From: Litomosoides sigmodontis
Taxonomy: Eukaryota > Nematoda > Chromadorea > Rhabditida > Onchocercidae
Length of the DNA stretch: 64,000 bases
NCBI GenBank assembly: GCA_963070105.1
Contig: OY718804.1
Span: forward strand, 9,702,317 to 9,766,316
Direction of reading: 5' to 3'
Below the pieces are notes generated by a model that saw only the letters and a program-made list of their open reading frames with translations, searched no databases and was not told the origin of the DNA. Positions 52,205 to 64,000 of the stretch are shown here, in pieces. Both the position numbers and the translations under genes were made by a program. Each line of letters opens with the position of its first letter. Position 1 is the first letter of the stretch.

Positions 52205-54157
52205 TTTTAAACAACAATGGTAACATTAAACAATCCATGGCACATAATTAAAAAGATAAAAAAAGCCAGATAATGACAGCTATGTTCACAAGGGAATTAA
52301 TTCATTGTAAAAATGAATGCAGACATTTTCTTTTCCTTTTCGTTTTTTTTGCTATCCAAAAAAACATCTTTTGTTTCATTCCAAATTTGAACAGCACATC
52401 TTATTGCATCTTTCGCAGATTATCGTTGTGGTTTTAAAAAAGTCATGATGAAAGGACTATAAACACACTATAATCGTTAATTATAAACAGGAACAAGATA
52501 AATACGACACGAAGGAATCAAAGCGTATCATTGGAGAGCATGTAATATCAGTGAAACAAGAACATTATATAATCAATGAAAAACAACGAAACATAAAAAG
52601 AATCTCGTACAGCAAAATCCAACGTTATTTTAATTTTTTCTTTCAGTAATTTAAAACAATGAAAAAGCGGAAACTAAAATAGACAAGTGATTTTTTACCA
52701 TAACTTCCAATTGTAGGAATTGATCCCACACGCGAGTAACAGAACTGAACATTGCTGTCCGAGCAAGCATGCATGACACTGTAAACTGACGACAAGATTA
52801 ACAATGATAACATATTTTACTGTCAACAGTATGAATGCTTCAAAAAAAAAAAGGCTTTTCGAAAAGGTTGCCATCCATGCATTTAACTTCATATTCGTAG
52901 GTGGAGAAAATTTAGTATTTGAGCAAATAATTAACAGGTTAAGATATTAAATTAACGAACGGGCAAGAAAATACTTGAGATATGGTTGACTGCAAGGTCG
53001 GATTTGGAAAAATTACCCATTGTTAGAAATCAAATATTCAGATAATACAGAACAAACGTGATTGTTTTTATCATTGGAAAAATTCTGCGAAGACATTATA
53101 TAGATAAATAAATCGCAATGTGAATTCTAGGAGTAAAAAAGCTGCAAAATAAATACCACAAAATAAAACTGATGAAAGACCTATACAGTGAGGTAAGCCC
53201 TGAATTAAAAGATTTCTGAACAATAATAATGAAGCAACAAATAAGTAAAAAATAGGAGTGCTCACATGAATACTAAACGGTAGTAAGAAAAACGGTGTAC
53301 AACTTATCTTAATTAAATCTCCATGAATGAAAAGTCTCCATGAGTTCTATAGCTAATTAAGTAAGTTAAAAGTCCTCATTCCTCTTCATATTATCTACGA
53401 ACCCACCTTACGATGATATGAGATTACTACTTCCTACGAATTTTACATTATGAGATGCTTTTCTCATTTTCATCGACGTTTTGGCACTTTCGGAACACGT
53501 ATAGACAGGAAAAAACATATGCAGATCGGAAGAGAAAAAGATAGACAACATTTTAGGTTTGAAAAGATATTCAATTAGGTTAAACAATTATATAACGCCT
53601 AATAAAGATCGCAATTGTAAATCAAAGCATGTGTACTTTTATTATTAGTAACCAACAGAGAAACAGATGTACAAGTAGACAGTTAGCACTGAGATAGTTT
53701 AACCTTCATTGCTCTTCGCCTCGTTAAAAGTGAACTTCGAATTTCAGAGATTAGTTTTAACACTGGTAATGAGCAAATCTATGAATAAATTGTATCTATT
53801 AGCTAAACGTATGGAACACGAGAACAGTAACGTCATGAAACCAATAAAGCCCAGTTACTACAAGTGGAAGAAAGGAGAAAATGTTAAGTATTCTACCGTA
53901 ACAATTCAAACGTAATATCTGAAGATCGTAAAAACAAAAAAGATTATTGCTTGGAGGTTCAAAAGAAATGTACAACGAAATATTCAAAACAGACATACTT
54001 ACATACGACCCGCTGCTGTTTTAATGCTTAATGAGAAATGATGTAATGTTGTTTCTCATTTTTTTCATTGCCTATTCAAATGTGAGAATATAAACGCACT
54101 TAGCGAAGGGATCATGGAAACGATGCGTTGTGAACAAACTTACTCTATCCGACATAA
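52205..54157. other. Convergent intergenic region
   Basis: Separates the transporter and TANGO6-like gene ends. No gene is called. A minus-strand frame at 52892-52695 has a hydrophobic stretch followed by LQCHACLLGQQC, and the alternative register further on is also open. A plus-strand frame at 53709-53915 and a hydrophobic minus-strand frame at 53265-53071 were seen too; none has a convincing gene structure. Confidence 0.45.
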
Positions 54158-57100
54158 TTAAAATCGTATCTTGCGCGTATAAGCTTTTTCGAATTCGAGA
54201 AAACCTTCCTCCATTTGAGCATCGATATCCTGCAGACATAACATTGCATGAGTTTTAACGACGAGATCTTCATCCTGGTCCAAGATATAGCTCAACGAAT
54301 CTGCTATATCATAAAGATGTGATGGAGCTTCCTGCAAAATTGAAAACTACTTCACTTTTGAACAACTCTGACACACACAAATCAAAAATTTGCCCTCATG
54401 AATTGAAATCAAAATTATTATATTTTCCGGTCTTAGAAGTATTACAATTCAGCTGCATGAAATTCATCAATGAAAAAGCTACAGATATCTAAACCAAGCC
54501 GATAATTTTTGCATATCAAAATAGATTGTAAAAAAAAATTGGTGAAAGTGATGAAAATCATGATGATTGAACTTGATTCAAAAATTGGTTTACTTGCAGA
54601 AGACTAATATCGTATGTCCTGACAATGGCACGCATTAGATCAACTGCAGCTCGTCGTACTATTTCCGCTTCAGCATCACGTATATATAATTTAGCTGCCA
54701 ATAACATCTAAAAAACTATGGAATTAAGAAAGACATTCGGATTTTAAAGATTAAATGTGCTCTTTAAAACTACTCTAAATTGTAAATAGATGTGATAGAA
54801 ATGCCATGATTAAAATCATACTGAATAACAAAGCATTGGTTTGTGTTGCTTTCTGTTTTGGATAACAACTTCTATGCATAGCAAGGAATGTCATGTTAAA
54901 CACCAAAAAAAGTTAAAAAAGAAATATTATGAATAATTCGTGAAAAGCCCTTAGCAAGTAGTCGGTTTCAATAACATGAAGATTATAACTAAATAATTCT
55001 CGTGGTTTCTGAGTGACTACAAAGCTTAAACCTCAATACAAATAGCAATAAATGAAAATTTCATGATTCATATACCTCATCAAGGTGTTTGTGTATATTT
55101 AATCCACGACATGAAACGATAAGATTGGATAATGAAGAGAGAACTGAAGCTCGGAGCAAATCATCTTTCGTATGAAGCATCAATGACAGCATTGGATTTA
55201 CCATGCGGTCAAAGTATGCCGGCGCCATTTCACCTACAATTCAAAATAAGTTATATTACATAACGAAAGATATTAAAGTCCATGAAACCATGAGTATGTT
55301 TATACCAAGATTTTTATTAGCCTTTGCAATTGCTTCACCAATTTTCACCCTCTGTATCAGTAAATATGTTTCCTTCTCTTCTTCGCGTAATTTGTCCACT
55401 GAAAATACTTAAGAATGAATAATCACAATGACATTTGTTGGGATATTTGTTTTAATGGCAAGGTTCTCGAACGGAAATAGAAGGACACTATGCAGCAAGT
55501 GAAACCAAGAGACAAAACTGCTTCTTTTTCAACTAAATCAAAGATATCAAGTGACGGCATTTAAAATTATATTCAAGAAAAGACTACATAATTATGCTTC
55601 GTATGTAAAAGAATTTTAGAAGCAAAAAAGTGTGATTACTGTTGAATTCGAGTATAGACTTCAGTTTTCCGGCCGGGTCTAAAAAGAATTCCACCATCTC
55701 ATCGAAAAACTGTTGTTTCCAATATGCCAACTCCGCTAATGCATTTATTGCTGCCAAATAAACATAAGAATCACTGTCAGCAACTTGTTCTGAAATATCT
55801 TTCCAACTTTTTGAAATCAAATTATTCTTTCCACAAAAATCAAAAATACAGTAAACATAATTTAGTTATGTTGAAATTTTGTAAAATGCACACATACGAT
55901 TAATCGATTATATAGAATTATGATTGCGAAACGATCATAAGGGTGTAACAAATCGTAACGGTGTAAGAACAGATATGAGTTACACAGGAAAATATGCGTA
56001 TTGCTAAAGGCTATAACTGCATCGTAAATCAGAGAATTGCAAAATTGAACAACTGACCCAGGACATCACGTACAATTGCGGGATAAGCAGTAATTTCAGC
56101 CAGAAGTTGTCTATTTTTCCGGCGAATACCTTTTGCCAACTTAATTAAAGCATGTCCACGAACAGGTTCCGCGTCATCCAAAAGATCACATTTTATTTGT
56201 TCCAAACAAAAAGATTCTGAACTTCTACCATTCATCAGATTTTCAACACTTGGTGATTCATCGATAAAACTAAAACTTCATGAAAATTACAATTTCATTG
56301 ACAATTACTTAATTGTTCGTTGTTTTAGCTTTTCATTCACTAGTTGTACTAGTGACTGAACAGCTACGACAATAACTCTCAGTAATCTACAACTTCAAGC
56401 GTGCAGATGCATTCGATTGCATTTTAATTTAAGCGACCTAAATTTGGTTGGAGCGAAAAAGTGCAGCTAGATATATAAAAGTTAATAAAACGGGTAGCAA
56501 CATCAAAATGAAACTTACCAAGGTGCTGCCTCATCTTCTCTTGGTTCGATATTATTTACTTTTAACAATGCAATAATTTCTTCAGCAAGCTGAAGGAAAT
56601 CCAAATACAGTTTTTTATCCGTATCATCTAGTTTCGAAACTGTGTTTGAAAAAGCATGCAAAATATTTGCTCCACGTATCAAATTTTCCTTGAACTACAA
56701 TTTGAAAAATTAGCACAGCCAATTAGATTAACAAACAAATCATAAAAGGAACAAACGATATCATGACCAAGAAGAACAAAATCGTATAAAGGAATGCTCT
56801 AAATTTCCTTCTTCCTTCAATATTTTCACACTAGTTTTGATCAACAGCATGTGGTTTGCAGGAAGAGGGAGAGCAAGGAATAAGTTTTATGTTTCTAGGT
56901 GTTATGGTTAAGATAATACTCGCAATATAACACAGCTACATCCTCCTTCCAAGATTCGCTGAGAAGGAGAGGAATAATGTCGAAACGTTCTAGACAGCAC
57001 TTTCAAACCTTGTACTTTTAGATTTTCGACTTTTATTGAAAAAAAATATTGGCATGTTCAATAATATCCCCACAATAATGAATGAACATGAAGTAGTAGA

Positions 57101-60100
57101 TGAATTCTTTTTTCTGTTATAGTAGTCAAAAAAAAAATTGCGATGTTTTGAAAAAAGATTTTAAGTGAATGTATAACAATTTACTTTTACGAATTCTCCT
57201 TGTTTGAAGATAAGAATACACTGAAGAATTGTCAATGCTAAATAGATATTATTTCGATCAGTAGCCTCAAACTCCTTATCTTCTTCTGACAATGCACCTC
57301 TTATGTCCACTGAAATAGTATTCACGCGCACATTCAACTTTGCTGTAGCGACATCCAGTATGCTCTGCAGAAAAAGAACCCACTGTATAAAGGACTGTAT
57401 CAAATTCATGATAACAGCATCTAAATTTGAAGCTCATATTATTAAAGAAAATTTCAGTCGAAAAGTTGACAAGATAAATTATCAAAGTTTTATCACAAAC
57501 GTGTGAAAACGGACTAACCAATGGAATGTCAATAAGATTTGCCAGGTTATCATCCGAGAGTGTGCTTGTTTCCGATAAAATAGACAATAAATCGTTCAAA
57601 AAGTAGTTCAATTTTTGCTTCCCTAAAAAACAAAAATGAATTGTGATGCGACTCAACAAAAAAAGCTCTAAAACAGAAGCCATTTTCGGGCTCTTTAACA
57701 TTCTCTCTATTAGAAATTTAAGACTTATAAAACTGCAGAATGATCTAATTCTGTGATTGAAATTCAAAATTTCTGATTTGCAAATACTTCCTCTTTAGTA
57801 GAAATTCTTACTTCCTTCAAAACTCATTTCTTCATTGTCTGACGCCTCTCGAGAGCTACCGGTGCTATCATAACTACTATTTTCAGAACCGACTTCCGCC
57901 CAGCGTTCAATGCAACACATTGCCGTTCTGATCGCTAAACGACGTGATGCCTTTGGCTCCTCCTCCTGAATTTTCTGAAAAACTTATACAGTCAGTTTCC
58001 ATCTATCAAAAGTATTAAACGTCACAATATTGCTGAAATTATGTACTTCATCGCACTTCATATAGCATGGTAATATAACAGTTGAACAGACTTCATTAAG
58101 TGCATCCGCATTCATATTAAGAGAAAAATCTCCTACATTACTGTTTTTTTATACATTCTTGCTCATCAATACCATCTATATGACTTTTGTGATATTTGAA
58201 TAAACCAATAGTTTGTACCTGCAAAATTTTCAAAATTCCTTTCTCAAAACGAATGAATGAGCCTTCTGGTTCCTCAGACTTTGTAAGATGAATTTGCAGA
58301 TTGGCATAGTGAGGCTTCAAAAGTTTAAACCAAAAAATATGACTCTCACAAACAGTGGAGGTAAGTGGTGAAGCATTCGTTTGAGTGTTTTCTTGTTTGG
58401 CTTCCTCTTGTTCGACCTCCTCGATCAGAATCTAAGAAATTAACAGATAATCTTTAAACAATGGGTAGATTACTCATTATAAATGTATTGGGATTTTTCA
58501 ATTAACTTAAATTCTTGAAATAGAAATAACCTTTCTGTAACTTAGCTCTGGTAGAAAAGAATCACGGTCATCCTCTACTTGTCGAACAAGAAATTCAGCC
58601 TGAAACTTTTAGAAATTATAAACAAGTAAAAACCTCAATACTACTTCCTCTACAGATAAAACAGAGCAAAAATAACTCGAACTAAAAAATAGTGAATCAT
58701 AAATATTTATTTTATATAATATATCATCTTATATGATCTAAGACAGCAAAAAAGATTAACAGTAGTTGTATTGGTAAGAATTAGGATTACAACATTAACT
58801 ACAACTTGTAACTGTAGTTAATGAAAGAAGTTATTAAAAATCATTGCAAAACAACGAAAAGTTTCATAACCTTTTCGTCGACAGTTTCAAATGAAGGATC
58901 ATCGAGAATGCGTTGCAAAATATCAAATATCCCCTGACCAGCATTATCGTACTCAACTGAGATCACATGCATTTGATTTTCATGATTTTTTGTGTAGCTC
59001 GCATACAGTAGGGTCCACAAATTGAACAACTGCAAACGATCATCACATTGCAGAAATATTTTACGAACAAATGCTAACAAATATTAATTGCACATACATT
59101 CAGTTACTCCATTCGCTAAACTTACTGAATACAGTAAATTGAACTATCTAATGCTAAAATTCAGCCTTTGAAATTTGGAAGGATGTGATGAAAACATGCT
59201 TCGACGAAAGAGAAAAACAGAATGAAGAAATCCAACGGATGATTAAACGAAATCCAGATCTTTTACCGCTTTGAATCTGCGGAAAAGCGGCAAATGCATT
59301 CCTCGTGGAAGAGCTTTGGTGTAAAATGATAAAATTCTGAGTGACCTATCTAACATTGGGTCAAAAAAATTCGTCTTCCTCGATGGATATTTCGAAAAGC
59401 ACTCAATTTTGAGGTTCTGAAATATGAAAGCTTTATTCAGCATTCATTGTTATCATGATTTCTTCAAATTATGAAATGTTAGATAACCAGTTGTAACGTT
59501 CAATGCGTTAATGATAATGGATGTTTGAACAGCAGATTATCCTTAAAGTTAAAATTATGATATGTTGTAACATTCTTTTTTATTCTAAATGAAGTTGTTC
59601 TGTTAAGTGACAATACTTCCGTCAAATTAAAGAAAAAACTCTAACATGCTTGAGCACCGACCACAAAAAACAAACCTCCCACGGTAAAAGCAATGTATCG
59701 AAAATCATCTCGACTAACTCTTTCGGTAACATATCTAATACTACGGTAAAGCAAACGGCAGCATCGCCAGCATTTGGATGGTTCTAAAATTGAAATTAGT
59801 GCTTAATTTCTGACCAAACAGAATTTGACATGGAAGAGACGCCATATAACATGTTTTACATTTCTAGTCCATATATATAAGTCTTCTACAATCAGCACAA
59901 CTTTCGATTATGAACCGCAATATGCTTCCTAATAAAGGCACCACTACATTTCGAAAACACGAATAGATTATGTTATACGAATGAATGTAACTAGGCTGTA
60001 AATTGCCACTCCTACTCTTTTTAGAAATGTCACTTTCAAAAAAAAAATCAGTTATAAATGTGCAAATTATTTACTTCTATGATAAACAGAAAATTTTCGA

Positions 60101-62983
60101 TTAAAGAAATATAATATTTTTCTTTCGACATTTTATAAGGAACTGTCACCAGTATTCGAGACAATGATTGCACAAATCCGAAATCTCCAAAACAATTTGC
60201 ACCTGCAAAAGCAATTTGCACTTATCGTTAGAGAAGTAATCGTGAAATCAATTAAAATGATTGATTTAGAACGAAAAACACGAACCTTCAGTTATCGCGG
60301 TTATTAAGTGATACAGTCCATTCTCCAACAACAAAAGTTTGGTGATATGTTTGCTTATTGCTTTCTGAAAGTTAAAAAACGTATAGAATTGGAAACACAG
60401 AGTAAATCATCATTCGAAAATAAAAAAATCATTACTAATATTTCTATTAACACCATAAAAACCAGAGCTGCCTATTATTTTTAGCACAAATTGCGCTTGC
60501 TGCACTTTGTCATAAATTTGCCATAAATGTTAACTTACGTGCAACCATTTCGGTTGTTCCTTGTTTGCAGTTAATAAAATAAATAGCGAAGTAATCAACA
60601 TGGGTCTGGAAAATAAAAATTAACTGAAATATATAAAATGATATACTTTAACCTAATTAAATCTGAGTCTAAATGAAACAAAATAAAATCAAATTGACTA
60701 CCATAAAGGTCACAAGACGAAATATTTACTTTTAGTTCACATTCTAGTCCGGTTAGTATAGACTAGTTCGCACAAAAATAAAAATATTACCTGTCAATGC
60801 TTAGAATAAAATTTCCGTACTTCAGCTTGTGATCTTTTTCACCCAGTTTGATCAACTGCAGAAAAAATACAGTATGGTCAATGTCATACGCTTTTGAAGG
60901 AAAAAGGAAAAGCTAACTATTACTTTTTCTTCCTGAACAACGTTGACGATGAGTGTTCCAAAATCGCAGAGAATAAACATTTGAATTCGATAAAAAGAAC
61001 AAAAGGAAATCAACAAACCTGTTCATTTAAGCATATGTAGTCGGCCAAAAACTTTTTCACTACGCAATTCTTTATCATTTCGCATGAATTCATCAATATA
61101 TCAAAAACTTCTAATGTCTTTTTCAACTAAAATGTTCATTAATTAGTCTCAGTAATAAATCATAAGTGGCAGATGATAAACGAAATGATGATCATGTGCA
61201 AATTGTAGAAAAAAATCAATCAATAAAGCTATGTCGCAGTAATTCAAAAAATTTCAGGAGTAAGAATAACATAAAACCATAAATGTTGAGATCCAATTCG
61301 AAAGTATTAAAGAACAGTTAATGGCAAACACCGTAAAAGCTAACTGTAACAAAATAAACCATCCCATACTTCGCTATTAAGAGAAACCTAAATCGCTTCA
61401 AGTCCAGATATGAATATTCATATCTATATCTAATTTCTGCGTAAACTTCAAGCTTAATCATCAAACTGCATGTTATAAATGAGAGATCTCTTTGCCCATA
61501 ATATTTTTTGACTATAGGACAAAATCCGTCGACAACTACCTGCTTCTTCCGGAATTCAATATCGGCAACAATCGGTTTCCAATGCTCTACGAGACTACTC
61601 TTACCCAGGTGTAGAATCACACCTGAATGATAATAAAATTGCAATAGTAGTTTGTTTAGATTAAAAAGGTTTTTGAAATATTTGCTTCATAAGCAATCAA
61701 TGTGACAAGGAAAGTAAAAGACAAGCAATCAAATGATTATCGAGTGTCAGGAAAAATAGCAAAAAACCATTTACCATCATCAACATATGGCCGAACTGCT
61801 GTTGGAATAATAAACTCAAATGCTGTCTCTATTATTGACAGTTGATTAATTGAGAGTAAAATGGATGGGTTACTTGCTGTCACACGCATTTCTTCTAAAA
61901 TTCCTGCTACCTGTAAGCAACATTAGACGGCAAAAAATGAGCAGACCAAAATCCACGGAAAAAGTTGCTAAATAATCAAAGAACGACAATACAAAATTGT
62001 AAATGAAGGAATACAAGTGTCAACGTGATAACCTTCTTCAATAAATATAGCATCCGATGAGAATAACGAAGTCGATAATCTACTTCAGATTCTACGACAT
62101 CCGCGGTGGGTGACGGCGGTGGAGGTGCTAACATGGGAGATGTAGAATAATCCTGGTCATCAAACTCAATTTTCTTAATATTCGAAGGACAAGAAATACT
62201 TTCTGAATATGGTAATGGATATTCTTCAACCAACTGTGGATCCACCAATCCTTTGCTTCGCATCAAACGTTCCAAATGTATCGTTTGGTGTTTTAATGGA
62301 TCAAACGGTAGATGTCTCACTTTCGGTAAATTCAGAGCTGAAAAATTTCTAAGTGCACATTTTACCAATCTGTTAATATATAATAATGCAAATTATTTAT
62401 GTAATTTGGTTTGCTGCTTTCTATTTCACCAAAATTGTGAAATACTAGACATTGGATTACACCCATTTTTTGTTTTGTGAAGCTGAAATTAGTAATCATC
62501 TTATGCCCTTTTTCCTAAATGCACAATGCATTCTTCGCAATTTCCTATTCGCATTACGCTGTGAACATACTGCGCATCCATACATTGATGTCTTAATGTT
62601 CATGATCGAATTCAGATTTCATATTTGTGCTATTTTTTTCAGTTCACTATGCTTTTAATTGAATCTATTTCACAGCTTGAAAACACTGTTTTTATGGCAT
62701 GAATTCCGCATGGACAGCAAACACTGCGCAACATATAATTTAAGAAACATTACTGGGATGCAAAATCTTTTGCTTTCTTCGCAGCTAACTGAAATTCATC
62801 TTTCTCGTTTAGTTCACCTATTTGGGGAATTTCGATATGTGGCACAATCTATAGCTTTGTATAATAACAATAAGGCACCAAATGATTAATAAGTGGTGGG
62901 CTCAGTTTAAATCAAATCTGAAACTTACGTGTACAGCCCACTTGTATCAAACAGAGATAATCGTGAATAGTTACTTCACCCAT
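54158..62983 (-). CDS. tango6: TANGO6/RTP1-like armadillo-repeat protein
   Basis: Twenty-four exons on the minus strand join with every phase matching: 62983-62929, 62337-62033, 61910-61775, 61622-61540, 61126-61019, 60855-60791, 60605-60539, 60364-60286, 60202-60075, 59783-59676, 59416-59267, 59029-58871, 58599-58531, 58431-58219, 57965-57812, 57622-57519, 57364-57185, 56694-56519, 56269-56058, 55789-55640, 55398-55306, 55233-55076, 54707-54594 and 54331-54158. Total 1,079 aa, close to human TANGO6 (about 1,094 from memory). The C-terminal third has the RTP1-type signatures: DDAEPVRGHALIKLAKGIR at about 800, ADSDSYVYLAAINALAEL at about 855 and DDLLRASVLSSLSNL near 950. The rest is helical repeat with a Pro/Asp-rich insertion near residues 75-95. 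Fungal RTP1 aids RNA polymerase II assembly/import; animal TANGO6 is linked to Golgi organisation and COPI. Start ATG 62983 is supported by a GTAAGT donor and phase 1 match to the acceptor at 62338. Confidence 0.9.
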
Positions 62984-63471
62984 CTCGGCGCAAAAGCAAG
63001 ATACGAAACAATAAATCCGGGTTAGCCAAAAATAGACGTTTTAAGGTCACAGCAGAACTAGGCAGCTTCAAGTATTAGCCCTCAGAATAGTAGCGATTCT
63101 TAACTTGTCCCATCCAATCGAATCGCTGATAACCACAATGAGAATGACAAAACCGATTATCTAAATCTTCAACGATTAAGGCATACACCGCCTTATCCAC
63201 CGATTTAGATCTCACCAGCACCAAACTCTTTCCACATCTACACTACGAGCAAACGCTTAAATTTTTTTGGAGATATAAATTCCTATGCACTGAACTTCCT
63301 AAATTTGGCTTCCCGAGCACGCCATAATTTGAAATAATCAAATTTGACTAGATAAAACACAGTAAACTTCCTACTTTCCTGTTTTATAAATTAATCTGAG
63401 AGTTCAAGTAAACGATAACAACATGCTATGTAGCACCATAAAAATTGAACAGCGCGCTTTTTGTGAAATGA
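62984..63471. other. Intergenic region between eEF1B and TANGO6-like genes (both minus strand)
   Basis: About 0.5 kb separates the eEF1B stop (63513) from the TANGO6-like ATG (62983). No open frame or clear core promoter is seen. Minus-strand AG dinucleotides lie just before the ATG (GCGCCGAG) and further up, so a trans-splice site is possible but not demonstrated. Confidence 0.5.
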
Positions 63472-63477
63472 TTTATT
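63472..63477 (-). terminator. Poly(A) signal of the eEF1B gene
   Basis: On the minus strand AATAAA occurs 36 bases after the eEF1B stop codon. A second AATAAA overlaps the last codons (63524-63519). Confidence 0.6.
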
Positions 63478-63512
63478 CCTCAACAACATCAACAGTAAAA
63501 CAATTATATTAC

Positions 63513-64000
63513 TTATACTTTATTGAAAGCTACAATATCAACTGATTGTACTAAATCGTCGAAACCCACAATTCGTTCTTCTAACCAATCCGACGATACT
63601 TTGTCATCTTCCACTACACAGCAAATCTAGAAAAAGCAAGCTTCTTAAAGCGTTATCTACAAAAGAAGAAAATAAATCTTTTGAAATTATTCAAACAATC
63701 ACAACATTTGAATCAAAACAATGTCATTTTGTCTCCCAGTATTACAAATTTTTGTCATCAAATTTTTTACGTATTCTGCTTTCACCTGACTGTATTATTT
63801 GATCTAGTCAACATTACTGTACTACCAGGTATTTTGTCACTTCACTGCATCATGTAAAATATTACGCGTTCAAGATTTTTTATTATATATTCTCATTTAA
63901 TTCTACTCCAGAATAAATCCTGAACAATATATACATATATATATAATATGTATAACCGTTACAAAGTAAATCTTACCTGAAGTTTTTTGATACCATAAGC
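63513..64000 (-). CDS. Translation elongation factor 1-beta/delta, C-terminal exons (5' partial)
   Basis: Two minus-strand exons: the last 24 bases of one at 64000-63977 and the terminal exon 63626-63513 (TAA 63515-63513). Together they read AYGIKKLQ followed by [19 protein letters not shown] and end in [10 protein letters not shown]. This is the end of the eEF1B guanine-nucleotide-exchange domain (known ending pattern GYGIKKLQ...VEDDKV...QS.D..AFNK). The protein recharges eEF1A from GDP to GTP during translation. The rest of the gene lies right of the window, so beta and delta forms cannot be separated. The very short 3' UTR suits a highly expressed gene. Confidence 0.93.

Noticed and set aside
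59030..59073. Longer version of the TANGO6-like exon starting at 59073
   Set aside because: It would need phase 1 from the preceding exon, which ends in phase 0. The TTTGCAG acceptor at 59030 gives the matching phase.
61318..61539. Continuation of the 61540-61622 exon as one open frame
   Set aside because: A donor at 61539 joins in phase to the next exon; the read-through is intronic and AT-rich.
62338..62369. Upstream acceptor for the second TANGO6-like exon
   Set aside because: It needs phase 2, but the first exon ends in phase 1, which fits the TTTTTCAG acceptor at 62338.
1..64000. tRNA, rRNA, spliced-leader RNA, CRISPR array, bacterial insertion or transposase
   Set aside because: I looked for tRNA B-box-like sequences, the nematode spliced-leader sequence, regular direct-repeat spacing and transposase or reverse-transcriptase motifs, and found none I could support by eye.

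Overview
The window looks like nuclear DNA of a parasitic nematode, most likely a filarial worm. It is AT-rich, its introns mostly follow GT...TTTCAG, the simple-sequence tracts are long, and every gene I can identify is a metazoan gene split into many small exons. Identities come from reading the translations and from remembered family patterns; no database search was run.

Left edge (1-2461, + strand): the last seven exons of a CBP/p300-type acetyltransferase gene, encoding the nuclear coactivator-binding domain inside a Gln/Met-rich tail. From 2462 to about 32300 lies roughly 30 kb with no gene I can name: AT-rich DNA, GA/CT tracts, long TG, TA and trinucleotide repeats, several hairpins, and a few higher-GC, exon-like islands (about 11.07, 19.94-20.16, 23.1 and 25.45-25.88 kb) that may belong to unrecognised genes.

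32.4-39.4 kb (+): a complete Prospero-class homeobox gene (pros-1/PROX-type) in 12 coding exons, about 847 aa, with two long polyGln tracts near the N-terminus and a strongly conserved homeo-Prospero domain at the C-terminus. 42.7-45.7 kb (-): a spliced gene I do not recognise. It appears to encode a single-pass membrane protein with a Cys-containing outer part and a long Ser/basic inner part. 47.7-52.0 kb (+): a nine-exon major facilitator (SLC22-like organic ion transporter). It is divergent from the preceding gene and convergent with the next.

54.2-63.0 kb (-): a 24-exon gene whose joined reading frame gives 1,079 aa and matches TANGO6/RTP1-type armadillo-like proteins. Immediately upstream on the same strand, the window ends inside the 3' part of translation elongation factor 1-beta/delta (63513-64000). 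The spacing of about 0.5 kb allows a nematode operon but does not prove one.

The genes do not form one pathway. They comprise a chromatin coactivator, a cell-fate transcription factor, two membrane proteins, a trafficking/assembly factor and a translation factor. I saw no tRNA, rRNA, CRISPR array, bacterial insertion or recognisable transposon.
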